Assembly (NCBI GenBank): GCA_036346375.1
Contig: CM070520.1
Span: 19,258,852-19,322,851, forward strand
DNA: 64,000 bases
Source: Guadua angustifolia
Taxonomy: Eukaryota; Streptophyta; Magnoliopsida; Poales; Poaceae
Reading direction: 5' to 3'
Position numbers and translations under genes: made by a program. The notes under the pieces are model-generated. The model searched no databases. It was not told where the DNA came from and was given only the letters and a program-made list of their open reading frames with translations. Each line of letters opens with the position of its first letter. The first letter of the stretch is position 1. This document shows, piece after piece, positions 21,446 through 30,889 of this stretch.

Positions 21446-24400
21446 TTGGATAGCGGATGTACACATCACATGACCGGAGAAAGGGCAATGTTCACACATT
21501 TGGAAGCCAATGGATCAAATAGTGAGAGCATCATTTTTGGCGATAATGGAAAAGGCGAAGTGGTAGGTTTAGGTAAGATTTTAATTACAAATGATTTCTA
21601 TATAAACAATGTTTTACTTGTTGAATCACTAAGCTACAATTTGTTGTCCGTTGCTCAATTATGTGAAGCGGGTTACAATTGTGTGTTTAGTGATAAGGAT
21701 ATGGATGTCATTAAGAGGGATGATGGTTCAATAGCTGTTAAGGGTCGTTTAAAGGGAAATCTCTATCTCATAGACTTCACTACGGATAGAATTAACCTTG
21801 AAACGTGCTTAATGGCTAAGTCAAGCATGGGTTGGCTTTGGCATCGCCGGCTTGCTCATGTTGGTATGAGGAATTTTCACAAACTCATTAAGGGCAATCA
21901 CATTCTTGGATTAACCAACATTGTCTTTGAGAAAGATAGGGTGTGTAGCGCATGTCAAGCCGGGAAGCAAGTTGGAGCTTCTCATCCCGCAAAGAATGTG
22001 ATGACTACTTCAAGACCATTGGAGATGCTTCACATGGATCTATTCGGCCCCGTTACCTACATAAGCATTGGAGGAAACAAGTATGGCTTAGTTATTGTAG
22101 ATGACTTTTCTCGCTTCACTTGGGTGTTTTTCTTGCATGATAAGAGTGAAGCCCAAGGAAGTTTGAAGAAATTCATGAGAAGGGCTCAAAATGAATTTGA
22201 AGTAAAGATAAAGAAAATTCGGAGTGACAACGGCACCGAATTCAAGAACACTAGTGTTGAGGAGTTTCTCGATGAAGAAGGCATCAAGCATGAGTTCTCG
22301 GCTCCCTATTCCCCTCAACAAAATGGGGTGGCCGAGAGAAAGAATCGAACCCTCATCGAGATGGCGCGCATGATGCTTGACGAGTACAAGATCTCCGACA
22401 TATTTTGGGCGGAGGCGATCAACACCGCGTGCCATAGCTCCAACCGTCTATATCTCCACAAATTGTTAAAGAAGACGGCGTACAAGCTCCTCACTGGCAA
22501 GAAGCCAAATGTATCCTACTTCCGAGTCTTCGGGAGCAAATGTTATATCCTCAACAAGAAAGCTAAGTCTTCTAAATTTGCCTCTAAAGTAGATGAAGGT
22601 TTCTTACTTGGTTATGGGTCAAATGCTTATGCATACCGAGTTTTCAACAACACCACCGGTGTAGTTGAAATCTCGCGTGATGTGACATTTGATGAGACTA
22701 ACGGTTCTCAAGTAGAACAAGTTGATCGTACTGTGATTGACAGGGAAGAACCGCCATGTGAGGCAATCAAGAGATTAGCAATTAGAGAAGTGAGGCCTCT
22801 TAAGCAAGAAGAAGTCCCGAGCACTCCAACACGAGATGCAACTGTGGATGAGGCTCCATCTTCTTCAATGCAAGCTCAAGATGGCTCGAATGCCGCCCAA
22901 GACGATGAGGACCCAATTCAAAAGTCAAATGCAACGGTCCCTCATCCAAGGGTTCATCAAAGCGTACAACGAGATCACCCCGTCAATAACATTCTTGGAG
23001 ATATTAACAGGGGAGTATCCACTAGATCTCGAGTTGCAAATTTCTGTGAATTTTACTCTTTCGTTTCTTCTCTTGAACCTCTCAAGGTAGAAGAAGCATT
23101 CCAAGATCCGGATTGGGTGATGGCAATGCAAGAGGAGTTAAATAACTTCGAGCGCAACCAAGTGTGGAAGCTTGTCGAAAGACCCAAGCAAAACGTGATT
23201 GGAACAAAATGGGTGTTTCGGAACAAGCAAGACGAGAATGGAGTCGTGACTAGAAACAAAGCCGGTTGGCGCCAAGGATACACTCAAATCGAAGGTTTGA
23301 TTTCGATGAAACTTACGCTCCAAAGAGCTAGGCTTGAATCTATTAGAATATTACTTGCCTTTGCTACTCACCATGATTTTAAGTTGTATCAAATGGACGT
23401 AAAAAGCGCCTTCCTAAATGGACCTCTCTTCGAGATGGTCTATGTTGAGCAACCACCCGGCTTCGAAGATCCAAATCACCCCGACCACGTCTACTTCCTA
23501 CACAAGGCTCTCTATGGGCTTAAGCAAGCACCGAGAGCGTGGTTCGAGTGTCTTCGCGATTTTCTCCTTGAACAAGGTTTCGTAGTCGGAAAGGCCGACC
23601 CCACTCACTTTACTAAACATATTGATAATGATCTATTCGTTTGTCAAATTTATGTTGATGGCATTATATTCGGATCTACTAATGAACACTTGTGCAAGGA
23701 GTTTAGTAGGATCATGACCAAAAGATTCGAGATGTCCATGATGGGCGAGTTGAAGTTCTTCCTCGGTTTTCAAGTCAAACAACTCAAGGAATGGACCTTC
23801 ATATGTCAAACGAAGTACATCAAGGACATGCTCAAGAAATTTGGTATGGAGAACGCCAAGCCAATCAAGACGCCGATGCAAGCTAACGGGCATCTAAACC
23901 TCGACAAAGAAGGTAAACCGGTCATTCAAAAGGTATATCGTTCGATGATCGGTTCACTACTTTACCTTTGTGCATCTAGGCCCGATATCATGCTTAGTGT
24001 ATGTATGTGTGCAAGATTTCAAGCCGCTCCTAAAGAGTGCCACATGGTGGCCGTAAAAAGGATCTTAAGATATTTAGTGCACACTCCTCATTTCGGCCTT
24101 TGGTATCCAAAAGGTTCATCTTTTGAATTAGTTGGCTATTCCGATGCGGATTATGCCGGATGCAAGGTGGATAGGAAGAGTACTTCGGGGATATGTCAAT
24201 TCCTAGGTAGATCCCTTGTTTCTTGGTCCTCCAAGAAATAAAATTCGTAGTCTCTATCCACACCGGGTCGAATACATTGTCACGGAGTTGTTGTGCCCAA
24301 TTACTTTAGATGAGACAAACTCTAAATGATTATGGCCTAACCTATAACCATGTGCCACTTTTGTGTGACAATGAGAGTGCCATAAAAATTGCCAATAATC

Positions 24401-24600
24401 CCGTCCAACACTCCCGCACAAAGCATATTGATATTCGCTATCATTTCCTAAGAGACCATTCCACTAAAGGCGATATCGATATCCAACATGTGAGCACAAA
24501 TGACCAATTAGCCGATATATTCACCAAGCCTCTTGATGAAAAGAGATTCTGCGATTTGAGAAGTGGGCTAAATATTTTAGATTCTCGGAACTTGGCTTGA
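21446..24600 (+). pseudogene. pol: Copia Pol: protease, integrase, reverse transcriptase, RNase H (damaged)
   Basis: Open for 931 codons from 21446 to 24241, with no ATG at the start: a TAA at 21434-21436 precedes WILDSGCTHHM, the protease active-site region. Then come the GAG-pre-integrase HRRLAHVGMRNFHKL (about residue 133), the integrase core with MDLFGP, RSDNGTEF and PQQNGVAERKNRT (197-300), the reverse transcriptase (about 555-800), and RNase H with GYSDADYAGC (about 900). Damage: the RT catalytic box reads YVDG at residues 736-739 where the family has YVDD; the RT front has two offsetting frameshifts (23260-23330); RNase H stops at TAA 24239-24241; the last part resumes at 24310-24600 (CDNESAIKIANNPVQHSRTK). 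Inactive as it stands. Confidence 0.93.
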
Positions 24601-25515
24601 AAGGATTGCATACACCATATGTTATATTTGCTTGATTTCAACCAAAATGAATTTCAAAAGCTTATTTGTTTCTTTAAAATTGTTTGATTTTGATTCTTGG
24701 TTTGAGTCAAACCACTTGTGATCATAGCTCAATGTGTTTCTGTGTTCGCTGATCATAAGTGGGAAGACGGCATAAGTATTCACAAGTCATATCTGCTCAA
24801 GCTTCAATCCAACTCTCTTTGTGCTGAAAATTTACACAGATCGGACTATCCGACTTTTGCATCGGACTATCCGATTTCTGTAAATTTGCACATATCGGAC
24901 TATCCAATGTTCAATATCGGACTGTCCGATATCTGGGTGTTCGCACATATCGGATTATCCGATGTCCTTATCGGACTATCCGATGTGGGGAGGTTTAATA
25001 TAACCGAAGGGTTTTTCTCTCCCCGCGTTCACTATTCTCCAAACCTCTTGGGTTCTTCATCTCCTTTGGCGATTTTGGGGCTCCCGGGTTCTCATTCGCA
25101 TCTCAAGGGTGTGCCTCTGCGGATTTGATCTCTCTTGCCGGAGGATAGTCCCCTAATTCTCATCTCTCTTCGGATTTGAACTCGAGGTAACCCTATTCCT
25201 CTCATCCCTAGGTTTTCTCATCTCCGTTGTTTATTTGTCAATTTCCTTTGGTAGAAACATTCCCTTTCACTCTAGAATCGTATCCCACGAGTTGGTTGCA
25301 AAATGCGTGGATCATCGTCAAAAAACTACTTTTGTTGTTTTCCCGCAAATATCGGATTATCCGATTGGTGGTATCGGACTATCCGACTTTATCATCGGAC
25401 AGTCCGACCCAAAATATCGGACTATCCGATGTTTCCAGGGGATCACAATATAGGAAGTTTCTTTCCTTTTCCTCTGCCCGTGTCTCATGTATGTCTTTTC
25501 GTCTAGTACTTTGCA
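24601..25515 (+). other. Copia region between pol and third ORF, with palindrome array
   Basis: No coding function seen. ATCGGACTATCCGAT-type 14-mers occur in two clusters (24839-24985 and 25350-25432). This is the reverse complement of the form used in the LTRs. The repeats create artificial peptide runs such as SDYP and GLSD in several frames. Confidence 0.75.
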
Positions 25516-27043
25516 ATGGCTGCCGGCGATGACAAGGGTGAGATATTGAAGAGGGCACTCCACACCGATGACCAAGGGCAATTCAAAAGGAAGACTCCGA
25601 CGAATACAAGGACTAAGGCAGTGGCTAGTCGAAGAAATCCCCCGGATACTTCATCTTCCTTGCCTGAGGCTGATGTGCCTGTTGTGGAGACTACTGCTGC
25701 TCAAATTCCTGCTGGTGGGAAATCGAAGAAGCAAGTTGTCACGAGACCCAAGCAAAAAGGCATTACAATTTCTTAGCCTCGTCGTCAAGACGATGCTCCT
25801 CCTGCTTCTGTCCGTCCTCCTCCATCTAGCAAGGGCAAAGGGTCTTCTTCCAGTGCCCTATCTGCAGATGATAAGGGAAAGGGTCCAGCTGATGAAGATG
25901 ATGATTATCTCCCTTTTCCGCTGATGTCCAAGCCTTCTCGTCGTCCCGATCTTAAGAGGGCAGTTGTGAGCTACAAGGAAAAGTCTGCGATGGTCACTAA
26001 GGCTCGAGCATCTGATCCATATATCAAAAAGCAATTCTCCTCCAACAAGCGCTTCTGGGATTTCTTCCAACAAGACTTCTATGAGACAGTAATTCTTCCT
26101 CGCAAGAATCCAACAGTCAGTATGTAGTGGGTCGACTGGGAGTATATGGAATCATGTGACGACCCTGTCTTCAATGATGTCATCGACGCCTGTGAGAGGC
26201 TAGGCATCAAAAGGATTATGGGCATGAAATAGGATTGGAATACAGAGGTCATTGCTCAATTTTATGCTACTCTGCATGTTGCAAATGACACTATGACATG
26301 GATGACTGAAGGTGAGCGATACAGAATGTCTGTTGGTCGTTTTGGTACTCTTCTGGGGTTTAGAGCTGAGGAAAGCATGGACCGAGATGATCTTCATAAT
26401 AATCGTTCTCTGGTTGCTGATAATCTAAATTCCCTGTACATTGAGGATACTGCTTTTGAGCCTGGGAATACTAAGTATTTGAAGCCAATGATTGCAAATG
26501 CCAGCATTCCTTCTAAGACTATTGCTCCTAAAGAAGGTGATGCTTCTCACATTCTATCCTACACCCGTGATATTCTGAGTCGGATGCTACCTGGTGGGAG
26601 ACCTTTCATGGTGGAATGAAATTCATGCCAACTCCCTCGACCCCAAGCGCAACTGTGGTTTCGCTCCCTACATCATGAGGGTTATTGAGGGCATTACTAA
26701 ATTGAAGTTTGAATGTGATGTAAAGCATCTAGGGCTTCAGATCAGGCCAGTTAAGACAATTGCTCCTCATGCTCCTCCTGCCTCGGCTCCTCCTGTTTCT
26801 ACTCGGTCTGGCTCAGCTGCTCCCTCTGCTCCTTCGCAGTCATCTTCTTCTAACAGAGTCCTAAAGTATCTAGTCAAGATGGCGAAGAGGCTCAAGTCCA
26901 TTCAGAGACATCTCAGCCTTCCTTGCTCCAGTGGCAGCGATGATTCCTCTGAGGACCCCTTCGCCTCTCCGGCTGGTGCAGATCCCTCCTCATCTGAAGA
27001 ATACGCCGCATCTGCCAATGGGTCTGGGAGCGAGGATGAAGTT
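25516..27043 (+). pseudogene. Third ORF of the copia element, plant transposon-protein (transposase_32-like) domain
   Basis: From ATG 25516 (MAAGDDKGEI) one frame runs to 26619 but has TAG stops at 25774, 26125 and 26230. It then shifts to the +1 frame, which is open from 26594 to 27043. The N-terminus is Ser/Pro/Lys-rich. The middle has KRFWDFFQQDFYETVILPRK, VDWEYMESCDDPVFNDVI and AQFYATLHVANDTMTWMTEG, a pattern I know from grass retroelement proteins annotated as putative plant transposon protein (PF20167). The end is Ser/Pro-rich with an acidic tail. Its position after pol is that of the env-like ORF of SIRE elements, but I see no signal peptide or membrane helix. Role unknown; inactive. 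Confidence 0.75.
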
Positions 27044-27515
27044 TGACTGTTCTGCTTGATGTGCTTCTTTCCCTTTTTTGGTGCCTTGATGCCAAAGGGG
27101 GAGAGAAAGGATGTCTTTTCCTCCCTCAGTTATGATATGTGAACACTGTGCTATTGGTTGGTGGATTGGTTCTTTTGATTGTGCTTTTCTTAAACTCTTG
27201 TTGGTGGTAGTTGTTATCCTTAACATTTGCTATGATACATGGTATACCTGTTATATTATGTCAGGCTTAACGATGGCACTTGTTCTGGCATTTGATTCTC
27301 TTCGTTGTATTCATTTTATTATTGTTGCCACTTAACCGAATGTCAAGATATAGGGGGAGCTCCTCTTGAACTTCACCTCTAAATGCGTGCATTTGATTCT
27401 CTCTCAAATCTCTAATGCACACATTTAGGGGGAGCTCATCATATCTTGTTCAATAAAAAAAAATCATTTATTCAATCCTTATTGTTAAATCTTAATCGTA
27501 TTGTCATCAATCACC

Positions 27516-27528
27516 AAAAAGGGGGAGA
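27516..27528 (+). other. Copia polypurine tract
   Basis: AAAAAGGGGGAGA directly before the 3' LTR, the priming site for plus-strand DNA synthesis. Two further TAGGGGGAGCTC motifs lie upstream, near 27351 and 27427. Confidence 0.9.
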
Positions 27529-27529
27529 T

Positions 27530-29160
27530 TGAAAGTGCATCTAGGCCCCTAATTGTGTTTTGGATGATTAATGACAAACGTTTAAGGGACTAATGGCTTA
27601 AATAAGTGCATAAGCAGGTGTTAGTCCCAAAAGGAACACATCTACGGACAATGACGACTCTCAAAAAGGAAAAGAAGAACGGCGCCGACTTAGCATAGAT
27701 TTTTCATTTGATTGAGTCGATAGAATCGCCGTACTATCAAGAGGGATGGAATGTAGGTGCTTTAGAAATAATCTCTATGCTCAGATGAACAAGTTGTACT
27801 AAATGAGATTTGGAAGTTTTCCAGTTCGACACTCACATTGCGTTTTCCTCTCTTGCTGATATCATCGGATAGTCCGATGTTGACATCGGACAGTCCGATG
27901 GTATCGGACTTTCCGGTGTGAGTGTGGTTGCTAGTTTTGGTCCTCTCTGGAAAAGTCGGACTGTCCGATAGTTGATATCGGGTTGTCCGATGTGGTCTGG
28001 AAATTTTTCTAAGTGCTTGAACTTGGAACTCTCGGGAATTATCGGATTGTCCGATGGCAGATATCGGATAGTCCGATATGGACTTAGAAAGTTTTTTTGG
28101 AAACCTTCTTCTCCTTTGAAAACTCTCTGGAATTATCGGAATGTCCGATGTCTCATATCGGACAGTCCGATATACACTTAGAAATTTTGAAAGTATCTGA
28201 GCTGTGTTGAAAACTCTCGGGTTTTATCGGAATGTCCGATGTGTGTCATCGGATAGTCCGATATGTGTTTTCTTTCAAAAGAATTTGAATTTTTGAGTGG
28301 AGTCGTTCTGGAGATTTATACATATCGGATAGTCCGATGTGGGGCCTGACACAGGGTAGAACGGCTATATTTTGTGTCTTGGCTATAAATACACCACCCA
28401 CTCCCTCATTTATGGTGACCAACCTGTGAGCTGAACATTTATTTCATCTTGGCTTTTCTCTTGCTCTCTCTTGAGTTCATCTTGAGATATTTGTTGAGAG
28501 TTAAAGAAAGAGTCTTTCTAGTGCCCCGATTTCAAAACCGTGAAAGTTCATTTGAGTACTAGAGCGATTTTCAAGAGCGAATATACATTCCATTCATTAC
28601 TCTTGGAGATTGAGGTCTCCTAGACGGCTAGGAGTCACCGGTGAGCTCCCGATCTTCGTGTGGGAAGCCGCCGGAAGTTTGTGAAGGGTTGATTCCACCT
28701 CCGCAAGGAATGGGATCAAGAAGTGAAACTGGCGAGTGCTTTGTGCAACACCGGGAGGAAAGAGGTCAAGTGAGACCCGGGCTTTGTGCCTCCTCAACGG
28801 AGACGTAGGATCTCCTCAAAGATCCAAACTTCGGGAAAAACCAACCGTGCATCGAATCTTTGGTGTGGTATTTTCTTGTTGCTTCTTTTAGGTTTACTTA
28901 AAGTAACTGCAGTATTTTGCTCACTAACATCTTGCCTTGTGTTTATTGGTTCACTACCCAAGATCTATTTCTATCTGTGCTAATCCTGTAAGCTCTCGCT
29001 CTGATCGGACAGTCCGACCGCTCATATCGGATATTCCGATATATATATCGGATAGTCCGATATCAAAGTCGGATAGTCCGGTAATTCCGCTGCAAATTAG
29101 GTTTTAAATTTTTGTAAACGCCTATTCACCCCCCCTCTAGGCGACTTTTTCGATCCTTCA
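27530..29160 (+). repeat. Copia 3' LTR
   Basis: 1631 bp and collinear with the 5' LTR. It lacks 22 bp that hold one palindrome unit (5' LTR near 18283-18304). TATAAATA is at 28384-28391. Its 3' end CGATCCTTCA is followed by the target duplication ATGGG. Confidence 0.97.
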
Positions 29161-29254
29161 ATGGGATTACTACGTTGCAATCTTGGTTGCATTGCTTTAC
29201 CGCCCATCTTTGCTGATATTATTCCACAGTTGTAATAGTGTGTTCAGAAATACG

Positions 29255-29870
29255 CACTACTAACGAATACATGTTTACTATCGAATCCACATTGGCATCA
29301 CTGTCGGATATGGACTCGGCACTACCTAAGTGATAGTGATAGTCGAGCACTATCACTGCCAGATGTAAACCGGCAGTGATAATCACTATCACTACCGGTT
29401 CATAGGCCCCCTTCGTTTCAGCTTAAATGCAGCTTCTGCTTAAAATAAAAGTGGATTGTGCGCCGAACAGTAGGATTCTAGGCAGCTTCTCCAAGAATCA
29501 GAATCTGATTTGTACACAGAATCAGAAACTGTCATCCACCTGATTCTGCGTATTCCGCCTCCCACGAGTCGTCGTAGGCACAAGGGCTTCTGCCATCGTC
29601 CCTAGGCCCCTCCACCACCCTCATCCGCTCATCCGTTACTGACGCCGATCAACAATCAACACAGACAATCAGGATTGCCGAACGACCAGATTCTCCAGTC
29701 AGCAGATTCTTCAGACAGCCGCTTCTCTAGACAGCTGACTTCAATCTAGAATCTGCACAATCAGAAGCTATCCCAAAGGGGGCCATACTCTCCAACCGAT
29801 AGTGATAAGTAACTATCAGTGCCACATTTTCAATTATATCCGGCAGTAATGATCGGTACTTTTTTTCTTT
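29255..29870. mobile_element. CACTA element left-end fragment
   Basis: Starts CACTACTAACG at 29255, exactly where copy 1 of the STP fragment stops matching copy 2. ATCACTGCC- and CCGGCAGTGAT-type subterminal repeats follow (29310-29400 and 29785-29850). It carries the hAT-like MITE at 29405-29784. No right end was found. Confidence 0.6.
29405..29784. mobile_element. hAT-like MITE, 380 bp
   Basis: Inverted termini GGCCCCCTTCG and, at the right, AAAGGGGGCC; interior with repeated CAGAATCTG and CAGCTTCT motifs; it interrupts a block of CACTA subterminal repeats. GGCCCC-type ends are common to grass hAT MITEs. The flanking bases (TTCATA, ATACTC) do not give a clean 8-bp duplication. Confidence 0.65.
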
Positions 29871-30217
29871 GTAATGTTACGTATTTATATTATATGCGAC
29901 TGTTAGATAAGTGTTGGTATTTTTATATTATATATATCATTGTCATATTCTATGTTCTAAAAAAATACTATATATATTAGTTTGGAGGTCTCAATTTTAG
30001 CCCCCTTCTTTCTAAGTTTACGGATACGCCATCGACGAGAGGGTGTCCATGAGCCATTTGGGACGACGCCGCTTTTGTGAGGAAATGATCCACGCTCGCT
30101 TCGCACCACCGGTGTCGGCGAGATGTCTCGCTTCAACGCGATGCTCGTTGTCTTCTACATCTGTCTATACGTTGCCGACTTCGTCTGGTCTTGGGGTCTG
30201 CTCGGGTGACTCATCCC

Positions 30218-30739
30218 TAGAGGTGAGAATCTGGTAGGCTATTTTGGATCTGATGCGAGACACGCTCTGGTCAGCTCGACCTCTGGTCCCATGGCTCAAA
30301 ACAGATCCATGCGTGCTCGTTGTATGTGTGGGTGAGAAAATCAAAGAGTAAAGGAAGAAAACTCTAGATGGACTAGAGAAGAAGGGAATGCATACATGCG
30401 ATGTATATGTCGATGAGCAAATCAAGGAGTAAATACATGGCTGCATGCATGTGACTGGAAGGAGCAATCGAATCAACCAGAGAAAAAGGAAGTTCAAGAC
30501 AGATAAAGAAATCAATCAATCTGTGGTCATTTTATCTCGTAGCAATAGTATAAATGGGTTGGATCTGGGCCAGCATGGCACGAAGAAGAGACGAAGCGCA
30601 AATGAACTGTGCCTGGGCTTCGGCGGGCCAGCTCGGTCCAGCATGGCGAGCACGATGGACCGTCAGTGGCTACGCTTTAGACCAAGCATGATAAACTGTA
30701 CCGGTCAATCCGATCTAACTCGCACGACGCCCACCTCTA
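30218..30739. mobile_element. Non-autonomous hAT element, 522 bp, TSD CTCATCCC
   Basis: Terminal inverted repeats TAGAGGTG and CACCTCTA are perfect over 8 bp. The 8-bp target duplication CTCATCCC is exact at 30210-30217 and 30740-30747, inside the transporter coding sequence. The interior is non-coding with GGCACGA- and GGGCTTCGG-type repeats. An 8-bp duplication and TAG... ends are standard for hAT elements. Confidence 0.92.
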
Positions 30740-30889
30740 CTCATCCCCGACGAGTTGTTATCTTTGAGATCCGGTCCGCCCGCGAGCATTGCAATGTGCA
30801 TTAGCATGTTTGCTCAACTTCCTCATTGGTTGCATGCACGTAAGTTTTAGCTAGACAAAATTATACGTGCCATTGCGATCCCGATACTG

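Larger units (their letters stand above)
17474..29160 (+). mobile_element. Ty1/copia retrotransposon, 11.7 kb, TSD ATGGG
   Basis: A complete LTR element: 5' LTR 17474-19126, primer binding site 19129-19141, gag 19182-21401, pol 21446-24600, third ORF 25516-27043, polypurine tract 27516-27528, 3' LTR 27530-29160. The 5-bp duplication ATGGG is exact at 17469-17473 and 29161-29165. Very long LTRs and an additional ORF after pol suggest the SIRE/Maximus lineage. The LTRs differ by about 34 substitutions by my manual count (near 2 percent), mostly transitions, plus one 22-bp indel, so the insertion is fairly recent. Pol and the third ORF carry disabling changes, so it is not autonomous now. Confidence 0.97.
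17243..29254 (+). pseudogene. Monosaccharide transporter (STP/MST) gene fragment, copy 1
   Basis: 17243-17346 encodes part of a sugar/H+ symporter of the major facilitator family: after CTCATCCC comes EIRSVDQSIAMYCISMLFNF, matching the STP pattern EIRSAGQS....NMLF.F, then a GTAAGT donor at 17347. An acceptor-like ATCAG at 17441-17445 precedes MMVFLAGW, comparable to the FFFAGW helix start of STPs; this second piece is split by the copia element inserted at 17473 and continues at 29166-29254 before a CACTA end. No start, stop or complete helices remain. Copy 2 at 30035-34200 has the same layout. The first exon match is firm; the second piece is tentative. Confidence 0.65.

Noticed and set aside
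25516..27043. A retroviral-type envelope gene
   Set aside because: Position fits, but no signal peptide, membrane anchor or cysteine pattern is visible; motifs fit a plant transposon-protein domain instead.
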